64,000 nucleotides of DNA from Cyclobacteriaceae bacterium (GCA_016787645.1 JAEUUF010000013.1:620001-684000), one strand, 5' to 3'; numbered from the stretch's first letter, positions 42,262 to 50,859 are shown. Made by a program: numbers and translations. Notes: a model not told the origin generated them from the letters alone.

Positions 42262-43116
42262 GTGATGAAAACACTAACCAGTTTCCTGCTCGTCATCTTC
42301 CTCCTCCTGGCTTGTTCCACCAAAGAAAAACTGACCGGAGAAGACTATCAACTGTTTAAGGACACACCCGCCTGGGAGCTGGCCAAAGCCGTCAGGGATG
42401 AAGATGAAGAGCGGATCACCGGGTTGGTGAACGAAAATCCAACGCTGATCGACTACCAGGAACCGACGTACGGGAAAACCCTGCTGATGCTAACCATCCG
42501 CAATCAGCAAAAGAAGCCATTCTTCACTCTTTTGAACCTGAATGCAGACGTCGGCATTCATGACAACTTTCAGGGCAGCTCCGCGCTGATCGAGGCTTGC
42601 CGGTTTGATCTGTATGACATTGAATTCATTGAGCAACTGCTCAAAAAAGGAGCCAATCCGAATGATGCACAGGTGGGAACCGGAGCAAGCGAAGGCGGTA
42701 CCCGCCACACGGCACTGATGGCCGCCAGCATATCCGGCAGGCTTGACTTCGTCGAGTTGCTGGTCCGCCATGGGGCCGACATCACCTATCAAAACGAGTT
42801 CAAGCAATCGGCCCTGACGGAAGCCACACTGCAGGAAAACTATGAGATTGTTCTCTATTTGCTGACAAACGGGGCGGATTATACACGGCCGATATTCTTC
42901 CGCCCGGAAACGAATAAGGACATGTTCCTGGTGGATGTGCTGCGCGAGGATTTCTTTCCCTTGAACTCACCGGAACACACACAGAAAATGGAGGTAGTTG
43001 ACTTTCTGAAAAATAAGGGGATCGACTATTGGTCCGCCCCCGTGCCCGACTTCATCAAGAAGAAGGCTCAGGAACAATACCCGGATACCTGGGCGGATTA
43101 CCTGGAAAAGTATTAG
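42262..43116 (+). CDS. Ankyrin-repeat lipoprotein, candidate immunity protein 2
   Basis: A 284-residue paralogue of the preceding protein, about two thirds identical by eye, with its own lipobox (LLAC) and the same ankyrin layout (GKTLLMLTIRNQQKKPFFTL, SSALIEACRFDLYDIEFIEQ, HTALMAASISGRLDFVELLV, QSALTEATLQENYEIVLYLL). The 12-bp gap to the first copy and 18-bp gap to the next gene suggest one mRNA. The last 75 bp before the C-terminal tail (43018-43092) match 42151-42225 with one mismatch, more than the rest of the pair, which points to gene conversion. Duplicated immunity genes often keep protection against older toxin variants; that is inference. Confidence 0.85.
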   Translation: MMKTLTSFLLVIFLLLACSTKEKLTGEDYQLFKDTPAWELAKAVRDEDEERITGLVNENPTLIDYQEPTYGKTLLMLTIRNQQKKPFFTLLNLNADVGIHDNFQGSSALIEACRFDLYDIEFIEQLLKKGANPNDAQVGTGASEGGTRHTALMAASISGRLDFVELLVRHGADITYQNEFKQSALTEATLQENYEIVLYLLTNGADYTRPIFFRPETNKDMFLVDVLREDFFPLNSPEHTQKMEVVDFLKNKGIDYWSAPVPDFIKKKAQEQYPDTWADYLEKY

Positions 43117-43134
43117 CGCTAATCACACGGCGGA

Positions 43135-45147
43135 ATGAAAAAGGCAATCACCTGCTGGGCTATTCTTTCTCTCATCGGCTCTCTGGTCACCCAGGCCCAG
43201 GATACCCTCCGCACGGTCTCAGCCGATACCTCAGGAATCGTGACCGTCGCTCCTTACTACCAACTCGACCTTCGGACATCCAACTCGTACGTGAGCCAAT
43301 GGAACTACGCCAGTGACCTGAAACTTTCCTCCGGCGTAAGCATATTCAATGGTCTGCGCGGTAAGGTACCCGGCCTCACCATACCGGCTTACGTTGACCT
43401 CGCCAATGCTTCCGGCTTACGCACCGGCCCCTCTCCGTTCGTGAATGATGCTCTTCTTGTTATCGATGGAGTCCCCTTCAACAATGAAATCGGAAACTAC
43501 CGGAATCTGAATGCGTTTGACTACGCTTCCATCGCCGTCTTCTCGAATACCAATGCGTTGAGCTTCCTGGGAGGCACCAATTCAGGCGCGTTTGTATTGA
43601 ACAGCAAATCCGGAGAAGGAATGGAAAAGCCCTTGCTTGAGTTCAATGCCTACGCCACTTATGCCTGGGAAGAGGTGAAAGATTTCGCGACCGGCCTGCC
43701 TAAGAAAATTTCGGAGTGGTCCATGGCCAACTCATTCGCCTATGGCCAGGATTTCGGAAAGCTGGATACCCGGATAGCGTATACCCTGCAAAAAAAATAC
43801 GGGAGAGGTTTCGCCGAGCCCTACATTCATTATCTGAAAGCAAATACAGGATGGGCCTTGAGTCCGAGATTCAACCTGCGGCTGATCATTGATGGACGAT
43901 ATAGCACCTATGATGACACCTCTCCCTCCGGTGCCGCACCATCACCGGCCGAGAAGGCAGAAACAACAAGCTACATCAGCGGCAACCTGGTGGCCAGGTT
44001 CAAAATAAATGAGTGGCTTTCGCTCACGTCCCAATTAAGCACCTGGTCTTACTTTGACCACAACACCCTGACAGGCGTATCCTTCGGCACGGACAGCAAG
44101 AATACCAACTCGTACCAGCAAGCAAACTTGCTCGCCAATGTCGCCCGGCAACTGGGCAAGGTCAACCTGTCAGGGCTGGCCGGCTACCAGGTCGCCACCC
44201 AGGACATTCATGGGAACATTTCGACCTATGGCCCATTTCCGAACAGCAGTGAATCGGCCTGGTCGGATCGGTATCCTTATTTCCTCGGTCAAGCCGGTTT
44301 CACCTATGCCGACCGCTTCAACATGTCCGGCCACTTTCGGGAAGGGACACACAACAACTCCTCCAACAACAACACGGCGGCCAGCGCGCGATCCGCAGGG
44401 TTCTCTTTGATTTTCACCGACTGGATTGCGCGATCTTTCCTCACTTTAGGAAAACTCAGAGCCTCCGTCGGGTCACATACTGTAGTGGCGTACAACAGTT
44501 ATCCCATCCCTGACTTGAGTACTTACTACAAGGGAACTTTTCGCTCATTTCCATACGATGTCCACAACCAGGAAGTCGGGCTTGATCTGGGTTTCCTCCA
44601 TTCGCGCCTCCTGCCCACCTTGAATTACTACCAGAACGAAGAGAAGTATTTCGATAATCCGAACATCGGCAATCAGATCACGAATTACAAGACCGGTGGT
44701 TGGGAAACGGATATCCGGTTCAATGCCTGGAAGACGGCCTATCTCACCTATCAAACCGGGATCGTCCTGTCAAGTTCCACCTCCCAACTTCAAGTGGATG
44801 GTGTGTCCCAATCGGAGAGTAAAGCCTATACGCGGGTCGGATGGAACAATCAGCTAAAATTCAAGGCCCTTCAAATCAATTTACTCATTGAATCGTATCA
44901 GAATTACACGGGATATGCCAGCAACACAGGCTTTGTGGATGCTTCCTTTACCCTGCTGCGTGATCTTTCATTCAGCTTCAACCTCCCTGCCACCACCCTC
45001 TTTGGACTGGAGACACGAAGCATGACCGTGTCAGTCATCGGACGCAATCTGCTCAAGTTTGGGGGATCAGGTCCGGACATTGACGTGGCTTCCGGACTAT
45101 CAGTCTTTCGGAAGAGCGCAAGCGTCAACCTGAATATCACCTTCTGA
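43135..45147 (+). CDS. Shortened SusC/RagA-like TonB-dependent receptor
   Basis: A 670-residue outer-membrane protein with signal peptide (MKKAITCWAILSLIGSLVTQ). A plug domain lies at about 55-165: GVSIFNGLRGKVPGLTIP, NDALLVIDGVPFNNEIGNYR and SIAVFSNTNALSFLGGTNSG, close to the SusC signature (LRGRVPGL, I-D-G-V-P, E-V-L-K-D-A-x-S-A-A-x-Y-G), although the E-V-L-K-D block is altered. Strand-rich sequence to the C-terminal ASVNLNITF could form a barrel. SusC proteins are about 1000 residues and have a carboxypeptidase-like N-terminal domain and a SusD partner; both are missing. It lies in the Rhs transcript (18-bp gap), so it may serve surface assembly, secretion or uptake of that toxin. Confidence 0.7.
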   Translation: MKKAITCWAILSLIGSLVTQAQDTLRTVSADTSGIVTVAPYYQLDLRTSNSYVSQWNYASDLKLSSGVSIFNGLRGKVPGLTIPAYVDLANASGLRTGPSPFVNDALLVIDGVPFNNEIGNYRNLNAFDYASIAVFSNTNALSFLGGTNSGAFVLNSKSGEGMEKPLLEFNAYATYAWEEVKDFATGLPKKISEWSMANSFAYGQDFGKLDTRIAYTLQKKYGRGFAEPYIHYLKANTGWALSPRFNLRLIIDGRYSTYDDTSPSGAAPSPAEKAETTSYISGNLVARFKINEWLSLTSQLSTWSYFDHNTLTGVSFGTDSKNTNSYQQANLLANVARQLGKVNLSGLAGYQVATQDIHGNISTYGPFPNSSESAWSDRYPYFLGQAGFTYADRFNMSGHFREGTHNNSSNNNTAASARSAGFSLIFTDWIARSFLTLGKLRASVGSHTVVAYNSYPIPDLSTYYKGTFRSFPYDVHNQEVGLDLGFLHSRLLPTLNYYQNEEKYFDNPNIGNQITNYKTGGWETDIRFNAWKTAYLTYQTGIVLSSSTSQLQVDGVSQSESKAYTRVGWNNQLKFKALQINLLIESYQNYTGYASNTGFVDASFTLLRDLSFSFNLPATTLFGLETRSMTVSVIGRNLLKFGGSGPDIDVASGLSVFRKSASVNLNITF

Positions 45148-45153
45148 CGGGTA

Positions 45154-46458
45154 ATGAAAGGGGCTGCAACCATACTCTTGCTGCTCATCCTTCACAACAG
45201 CTTCTCGCAAATCAACATCACACTTTCCTCACGGCATCAAAATAGATTGACGGAAATCAAGTCGGGTCACAAGCGGGCAAAACACTTCTACCGGTACTTT
45301 AAAAAAGACAGCCTCCGCCAACTGAGACGACTCAACCGACAAGCGCGGAAATCGTGGGACAGCCTCAGCCGGGCTGCGCGCAATCAAAGAAACACCCTAC
45401 GGGAAATTCAAAGCCCTAACCCTGAAAAGACCCTCGACAGCATCAACGCGCAAATATCCTCGTGCAGGGCAATCCTCAATAATCCGGTTTCTCCTGACAG
45501 CTTGCGGGAAGTCGCCAAAAGAAAAGCGAGAGGACTGACATTCATCAAACTTCGCTATTTGCCAAACTTCGCCACCCTGGAAAATGCGTTTCTGAATTTG
45601 CCGGATTCCGCATCTTGGAAAGACATGGCCAACCCAATGCCAGGATTGGACTCCATCGATGTTCTCTTCAGCAATCCAGGTGAGCTTTTGGACTTCGCTG
45701 CAAAAAACTCCGAATCACAATTTTCAGCCATCCCATCATTGGGCAATGGTACACCGTTAACAGAAGGTCTGGCCGAATTCCAGGAGTTGAACAACCGGAT
45801 CAAAGAACCTAAAATGGATGCCGCCAGCGCGGACTCGCTCTTGAACCGAAAGGTGGTGCTTGAGACCGTCGTTCAAAAGTTGGGTCACCTGTTTTCAAAA
45901 TACAGTTCCTTTTCCAATTCAGCAGATCTCAGTGACGCCACGAGCCGATCATCGCTGCAGGGAAAATCATTTTATGAACGAATAACACTGGGCGGTAATG
46001 TCAATGTAATCAGCACCGATCCGTTCTGCATGGATTTCTCGCCCCAGTTGGGCTTTCGGATTACCAGTCGGTTTGTCGTTGGCCTGGGGGTGAACTATCG
46101 CATCAGCTTTGGCGACTCAATCCAATATAAGGGTTGGTCCGTCAGCACCACCAACAGGGCAATCCATGCATTTGCGAGCTATGCGTTTCTCACTAGCTGG
46201 TACGGGTACTCCGAAGTTCAACTCTCCGCGGCAAGCTTTTCCGAGTCAGAGGCAAAATGGAAAGGAAACTATTTTGTCGGCCTGGGCAAAAAATTCCTGG
46301 TGCATCCAAAAATGTATATGACCTTAACACTGCTGTACAACCTTAATCCAGACAACCAAAACCAAATCTACCCCCAACGATTTCAACTTCGCTTGGGCTT
46401 TCAAACCAGTGATTTGGCCTTCCGAAAGAAGCGTATGAATTTTGACCCAAATCGATAA
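45154..46458 (+). CDS. Helical-plus-beta-barrel envelope protein of Rhs cluster
   Basis: A 434-residue exported protein (signal MKGAATILLLLILHNSFSQ). Residues about 25-130 are highly charged and helical (KRAKHFYRYFKKDSLRQLRR and RNTLREIQ), likely a coiled coil; a middle region is Asn/Ser-rich; the last about 170 residues alternate strands with aromatic ends (FSPQLGFRITSRFVVGLGVN, YSEVQLSAASFSESEAKWKG, FQLRLGFQTSD), as in small outer-membrane barrels. It begins 6 bp after the SusC-like gene and is probably made with it. I know no named family for it. Confidence 0.6.
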   Translation: MKGAATILLLLILHNSFSQINITLSSRHQNRLTEIKSGHKRAKHFYRYFKKDSLRQLRRLNRQARKSWDSLSRAARNQRNTLREIQSPNPEKTLDSINAQISSCRAILNNPVSPDSLREVAKRKARGLTFIKLRYLPNFATLENAFLNLPDSASWKDMANPMPGLDSIDVLFSNPGELLDFAAKNSESQFSAIPSLGNGTPLTEGLAEFQELNNRIKEPKMDAASADSLLNRKVVLETVVQKLGHLFSKYSSFSNSADLSDATSRSSLQGKSFYERITLGGNVNVISTDPFCMDFSPQLGFRITSRFVVGLGVNYRISFGDSIQYKGWSVSTTNRAIHAFASYAFLTSWYGYSEVQLSAASFSESEAKWKGNYFVGLGKKFLVHPKMYMTLTLLYNLNPDNQNQIYPQRFQLRLGFQTSDLAFRKKRMNFDPNR

Positions 46459-46570
46459 TCCCTTTGCAATAGAGTTCAGTTCTGCACGTTATCTCTTAGA
46501 GCTGCTACCGTTTTCTTTAGCTTCGTAGCTCCACAAGACATCAGTATGTAGGGCATACGTGTTTCAAACA

Positions 46571-46996
46571 ATGGTGAGTCTGCGCTGGGCACTTCTTTTA
46601 AGCACACTACTGTTGACTTCCTGCAAAAGCCAGGAAACCACCCCCGTTGATCCGTGTGCCGGGTTGCTCCAGGGATATGTGGTTGGATTCGATCAATGTG
46701 CCCCCGGCACAGGATTCATCGTTACTACAATAACGCCACCCGATACCATGATCACCTACAATCTGCCTGATAGCTTGTACCATTTCCCAACCAAAGCTGA
46801 CGACCCATTGTATATCCCCCGGCTTAGTGATTTCTTGTTCCCGTCCGCCTATAACGAGAAGTATCCAATCCGATTTTCGTATGAAATAGTCCCAGAATCT
46901 GACAGAAGATATTTTCCATGCTTGGGCATAATTGACTTGTCGCACTACGCACATACAGTTAAAAAGGAGATTAAGATCAAGTGTGCCCGGAAATAA
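46571..46996 (+). CDS. Small lipoprotein of unknown function
   Basis: A 141-residue lipoprotein: signal with lipobox LLTSC at about residue 18, then a Pro-containing start (TTPVDPCAGLLQGYVVGFDQ) with four Cys residues in the mature part (DPC, DQC, YFPCLG, IKCARK) and predicted beta structure. Start at 46571 (MVSLRWALLL) rather than the GTG 12 bp upstream. It follows the barrel gene by 112 bp on the same strand and may be the last gene of the Rhs cluster. No domain recognised. Confidence 0.6.
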   Translation: MVSLRWALLLSTLLLTSCKSQETTPVDPCAGLLQGYVVGFDQCAPGTGFIVTTITPPDTMITYNLPDSLYHFPTKADDPLYIPRLSDFLFPSAYNEKYPIRFSYEIVPESDRRYFPCLGIIDLSHYAHTVKKEIKIKCARK

Positions 46997-47159
46997 CCCA
47001 CCTTTCATTTCAATCTACTCATGCACCTAATGTGATTGGGGGGCTGAACTACCCAAGGAGCCCAAATTTTTGTGCCCTGACCATACGGCCAACCTGTTCT
47101 TTCCTGTTATGTTAAGGATGCACAGGGAACTATCCGTCCTGCCGGGCCGGCAACCCATT

Positions 47160-47188
47160 TTGCCCCTCGCCCAAAAAGGCTATTTTTG
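47160..47188 (+). promoter_or_regulatory. Bacteroidota-type promoter for 47214 gene
   Basis: TTG at 47160-47162, 18-bp spacer and TATTTTTG at 47181-47188 match TTG-N19-TAnnTTTG. The ATG at 47214 lies 25 bp downstream. It is the only clear signal in the 217-bp gap 46997-47213, and it separates the outer-membrane gene from the Rhs cluster. Confidence 0.65.
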
Positions 47189-47213
47189 GGGCTTCAAATT
47201 CGGAAACAAGCAA

Positions 47214-47954
47214 ATGGCATTACGCGCAATAGTCCTGGCCCTCCTCATTGGGGTATCTTCCCTGGCACTGGGACAGGATGTGGTGGAAGTTCAACCAGAA
47301 AAGAAAAAGAAAAACTGGAAGCCGGATATCCCGGGGTCCATCATGGTTGAATTTGGCTGGAATTTCAAGAATGGTGTAGTACCCGCTGACTTCCAGAAAA
47401 GCTGGTGGGGATCACGGACACTCAACATATATTACCATTACCCCTTTCGTCTCTTCAAGTCCCGCGTTAGTTTTAACCCGGGCATTGGGCTGAGCCTGGA
47501 GCGGTTCAAGTTTACCAATAACTACACGCTCCCCTTCGAGGCAGATCCCGATGGAACCTATCCCCTGGTCCCCGCATCGGATATCTACCCCGGCACCATC
47601 CAGCGGTCCTTTATCGTCAACAACTATATTGAAGCACCCCTGGAATTCCGCTACGATTCAAAACCCGACGACATCGCCCGCAGTTTTAATTTCTCGCTCG
47701 GATGGCGCGTAGGCATCCTGTATGATTCATTTACGAAAGTGGACTATACCCACAACGGCGAAGACAAAACCATGAAGGACAAACAATGGCATGGCATGAA
47801 CCGCTGGCGCCAGGCCGTCTACGCGCGTGTAGGTTATGGCGGTTTCGGAGCCGCACTCTACTACAATTACACACCGCTCTTTGCACCCGGCAAAGGCCCT
47901 GAGATGACCAAGATGAACACCGTCACGCTGACACTGTTCGTTAACGGTTTCTGA
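47214..47954 (+). CDS. Outer-membrane beta-barrel protein
   Basis: A 246-residue exported protein with signal peptide (MALRAIVLALLIGVSSLALG), a Lys-rich linker (EKKKKNWKPD) and barrel-type strands ending TVTLTLFVNGF. Segments such as FKSRVSFNPGIGLSLERFKF, FIVNNYIEAPLEFRYDSK and FNFSLGWRVGILYDSF are typical of Bacteroidota small outer-membrane barrels (PorT-like superfamily). It is not clearly PorT itself. The start at 47214 is chosen because it opens the signal peptide just after the promoter. It converges on the enoyl-CoA hydratase gene with only 2 bp between stops. Confidence 0.75.
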   Translation: MALRAIVLALLIGVSSLALGQDVVEVQPEKKKKNWKPDIPGSIMVEFGWNFKNGVVPADFQKSWWGSRTLNIYYHYPFRLFKSRVSFNPGIGLSLERFKFTNNYTLPFEADPDGTYPLVPASDIYPGTIQRSFIVNNYIEAPLEFRYDSKPDDIARSFNFSLGWRVGILYDSFTKVDYTHNGEDKTMKDKQWHGMNRWRQAVYARVGYGGFGAALYYNYTPLFAPGKGPEMTKMNTVTLTLFVNGF

Positions 47955-47956
47955 TT

Positions 47957-48736
47957 CTACTTTCCTAGAAATACCGGCTTTCGTTTCTCCAGGAACGCCT
48001 TTACACCTTCCTGGTGGTCAACCGTTGACCCCGCGGTTTCCTGGCAGTATGCCTCATAGTCCAGCATATCATCCAGGTTTGAAGTCACCGCCTTGTTCAG
48101 CATCTTCTTGATGATACCGATTGCCTTTGTTGGCGCTTTCGCGAAATAGTCGGTGTACCCGGCGACGGCACCATCCAACTGATCAGCAGGAACCACCTTG
48201 CTCACCAGGCCCAGCTGCAAGGCTTCGGCTGCCTTCACCTTGTTGCCCATGGCACAAAGTTCAAAGGCCTTGGACATACCCACCAGGCGAGGAAGAAAAT
48301 AAGATGAACCGGAATCCGGTACGAGGCCGATGTTGATAAACACTTCGATGAGCGTGGCCTCCTCCGAGGCGATGATCATATCACAAGCCAAGGCCAGCGA
48401 GCAACCTGCGCCGGCCGCTACTCCATTGAGTCGACACAAAATGGGTTTGGGCAAGTTGCGCATGGCCCTGATAATCGGGTTATATCGCTTGTGCAATGAT
48501 TCCAGGAAGGAACGCTTTTGGCCGGCTCCGGATTTGAGGTCCTGGCCGGAACAAAAAGCTTTACCCTCCCCCGTAAGCACCACCACCCGCACCAACTCAT
48601 CCTTGGCGCAGGCCTTCAGCGCATCCTGCAACTCAAAGGTGATCTCGTCATTGAGGGCGTTGTACACGTCAGGTCGATTGAGCGTAATCGTCGCAATCCC
48701 GTTGGCGACGTCATACTTGAGATATTGATAGGCCAT
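47957..48736 (-). CDS. Enoyl-CoA hydratase/isomerase, PaaG-like
   Basis: A 259-residue crotonase-fold enzyme. Oxyanion-hole motifs are FCSGQDLKSG and GVAAGAGCSLALACDMI; the active-site region FINIGLVPDSGSSYFLPRLV has Asp where PaaG-type isomerases have their catalytic acid instead of the second Glu of classical hydratases. Likely role: a ring 1,2-epoxyphenylacetyl-CoA isomerase or 2-enoyl-CoA isomerase/hydratase step in phenylacetate or fatty-acid breakdown; no other pathway gene is nearby. It lies 18 bp downstream of the PAP2-like/rpoN pair on the same strand. Confidence 0.85.
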   Translation of the reverse strand: MAYQYLKYDVANGIATITLNRPDVYNALNDEITFELQDALKACAKDELVRVVVLTGEGKAFCSGQDLKSGAGQKRSFLESLHKRYNPIIRAMRNLPKPILCRLNGVAAGAGCSLALACDMIIASEEATLIEVFINIGLVPDSGSSYFLPRLVGMSKAFELCAMGNKVKAAEALQLGLVSKVVPADQLDGAVAGYTDYFAKAPTKAIGIIKKMLNKAVTSNLDDMLDYEAYCQETAGSTVDHQEGVKAFLEKRKPVFLGK

Positions 48737-48754
48737 AAGCTTGAAGATACGATT

Positions 48755-49378
48755 TTAGAATAAGGCAATCATGCCAAAGAATCCCACGAGAAAGCCAACA
48801 GCCGCCCCATAACCCACTTCCCGCAGCGTGTGCACCTGCAGGTAAAGCCGGGCGGACATCAGGAGTCCACCCAACACAATAATGGTGACCGCGGGATACA
48901 ACAATGCACCCTCGGCAACTTTATTCAGTGGAAGCAAAATACCCAACGCCCCACCCATCGCGAGGCTGTGGATGCTGATCTTGAAGAAAAATGTAACGAG
49001 GGTGGCCACAGCCACCATGGCCGTGGCAATCAGCATAATCTTGTTGAAGTTTACATTGACGCTGACCTTGTAGAAAAACATGGCTGAAACAATGGCATAG
49101 AATACCGTGATCATCAGGAAGGGAAGGATCCGATCCCGTCGTTCTTCCATCTCCAGCGAGCGAACTGATCCAAAGGCTTTCAACATGACGATATTGGCGG
49201 CGGGAAACACAAACGTGATCACCGCGACAAAGCCGGCGAATCGCCAGATGGCCGGGGGCGGGATCAGCAGAAATCTAGGCATAAACAGACCCAACAAGAT
49301 GACCAGGTACGTGGTAAACAACAGTGGGTGGAAGAGGTACGAAACAAGGCGTGACGCCGTACGGATAGGATCAGTCAT
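48755..49378 (-). CDS. PAP2-like membrane protein, degenerate active site
   Basis: A 207-residue protein with six membrane segments. The C-terminal half has the order of the PAP2 phosphatase motifs: KISIHSLAMGGALGIL where PSGH is expected, and ARLYLQVHTLREV resembling S-R-x5-H-x3-D (here A-R-x5-H-x3-E). The first motif (K-x6-R-P) is not clear. So it is either a diverged lipid phosphatase or a related protein that lost activity. Its ATG overlaps the stop of rpoN by 4 bp (ATGA), indicating translational coupling with sigma-54. Confidence 0.65.
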   Translation of the reverse strand: MTDPIRTASRLVSYLFHPLLFTTYLVILLGLFMPRFLLIPPPAIWRFAGFVAVITFVFPAANIVMLKAFGSVRSLEMEERRDRILPFLMITVFYAIVSAMFFYKVSVNVNFNKIMLIATAMVAVATLVTFFFKISIHSLAMGGALGILLPLNKVAEGALLYPAVTIIVLGGLLMSARLYLQVHTLREVGYGAAVGFLVGFFGMIALF

Positions 49379-50859
49379 AATTCCTTACGCAAACGGGCAA
49401 CGGGGATGTTAAGTTGCTCACGGTATTTGGCCACGGTACGCCGGGCAATATTATATCCCTTTTGGTTAAGGATTTCCTCAATCTTCTCGTCCGAAAATGG
49501 CTTACTCTTGTCCTCGGTATCAATGAGTTCCTTGATGATCTGCTTGACTTCCCGGCTGCTGACTTCCTCCCCGGAATCCGTGCTGATTCCTTCGGAGAAG
49601 AAATATTTCAGCGGGAAAATTCCAAAGTCCGTCTGGATGCTCTTGCTGCTGGCCACGCGGCTCACCGTGGAAATGTCCATGCCGATGCGCTCGGCGATAT
49701 CCTTGAGAATCATCGGGTGAAGCTTCGTTTCATCGCCTTCCAGGAAATAGTCGTACTGAAAGTCGATAATCGCCTGCATGGTACGCATGAGCGTTTGCTG
49801 GCGTTGCTTGATCGCATCAATGAACCATTTCGCTGAATCCAGTTTCTGCTTGACAAACGTAACCGCCTCCTTCAACTTCTTGTCCTTCTTGTTGCTCTTG
49901 TCATACGCCTTGAACATTTCCGTATACGACCGGCTGATACGCAATTCCGGGGCATTGCGGGAGTTGAGCGACAGTTCCAGCTTGCCGTTGTTGTTGTGAA
50001 GAATGAAATCCGGGATTACAAACTGGTTTTTCACCATCCCCGAAGTCACTTCACCGCCCGGCTTCGGATTAAGTTTGACAATCAACTCGATCGCGTCGCG
50101 AATGTACTCTTCGTCATCGAGGTCGAGTTTCTTCTGGATCTTGGCGTAGTGCTTCTTGGTAAATTCCTCGTAACACTCGCTGATGATGCGCTTGGCCACG
50201 ATCACATCCACATCCTGCCCGTCGTCCATGCGTTCCAGCTGGAGCAGCAGGCACTCCTGCAGGTTGCGCGCGGCGATGCCCGGGGGATCGAATCCCTGAA
50301 TGCGCTTGAGGATTTGCTCAACTTCTCCGGTGGTAGTATCAATGTTCTGGGAGAAGGCCAGGTCGTTGACGATCGAGTCCAGTTCACGGCGGATGTAACC
50401 ATCGCTCTCAATACTGCCCACCAATTGCCGCCCGATGGCGAGTTGACGGTCATCCAGACCCAGGAATCCAAGCTGAGTGCCCAGGTTCTCATGGAGGGAA
50501 CTGGCCACGGAGAAAGGCACTTCGCGCTCTTCCTCATCACCATCACTCTGTGATTTATAACCGCTGTAGTCGTCGTCCTGGAGATAGTCCTTGATGTCAA
50601 CTTCCTCGTTGTTCTCCGGGGACTCAGTAGCTTCGACAGGATCGCTGCTCTCTGCCGCTTCCTCCGCGGGTGCATCCTCCGGGGAATTGGCTTCCGTTTC
50701 AGGCTCCTCAGGACCTTCTTCGAGTGCGGGATTGATCTCCAACTCCTCCTCAATTCTGTTTTCCAGTTCGGCCGTAGGCACCTGCAGCAGTTTGATGAAC
50801 TGAATCTGCTGAGGCGATAGCTTTTGCTGAAGGCTTTGACTGAGACTGAGGCGTTGCAT
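49375..50859 (-). CDS. rpoN: RNA polymerase sigma-54 factor
   Basis: A 494-residue sigma-54. Region I at the N-terminus (MQRLSLSQSLQQKLSPQQIQ and LLQVPTAELENRIEEELEIN), a very acidic region II (about 50-115), core-binding and HTH regions (DISTVSRVASSKSIQTDFGI), and the RpoN box at about 472-481 (ARRTVAKYRE). It directs transcription from -24/-12 promoters with activator ATPases; none is encoded in the window. Its stop overlaps the start of a PAP2-like gene. It is divergent from asnS (196-bp gap with an inverted repeat GCAGGT/ACCTGC near 50930). Confidence 0.97.
   Translation of the reverse strand: MQRLSLSQSLQQKLSPQQIQFIKLLQVPTAELENRIEEELEINPALEEGPEEPETEANSPEDAPAEEAAESSDPVEATESPENNEEVDIKDYLQDDDYSGYKSQSDGDEEEREVPFSVASSLHENLGTQLGFLGLDDRQLAIGRQLVGSIESDGYIRRELDSIVNDLAFSQNIDTTTGEVEQILKRIQGFDPPGIAARNLQECLLLQLERMDDGQDVDVIVAKRIISECYEEFTKKHYAKIQKKLDLDDEEYIRDAIELIVKLNPKPGGEVTSGMVKNQFVIPDFILHNNNGKLELSLNSRNAPELRISRSYTEMFKAYDKSNKKDKKLKEAVTFVKQKLDSAKWFIDAIKQRQQTLMRTMQAIIDFQYDYFLEGDETKLHPMILKDIAERIGMDISTVSRVASSKSIQTDFGIFPLKYFFSEGISTDSGEEVSSREVKQIIKELIDTEDKSKPFSDEKIEEILNQKGYNIARRTVAKYREQLNIPVARLRKEL

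Noticed and set aside
33106-43116. Type VI secretion Rhs effector locus
   Set aside because: Both large proteins start with Sec signal peptides and there is no PAAR, VgrG, Hcp or other T6SS gene nearby; a T6SS cargo would not carry a Sec signal.
47214-47954. PorT component of the type IX secretion system
   Set aside because: Size and barrel character fit, but no specific PorT signature or neighbouring T9SS gene was seen.
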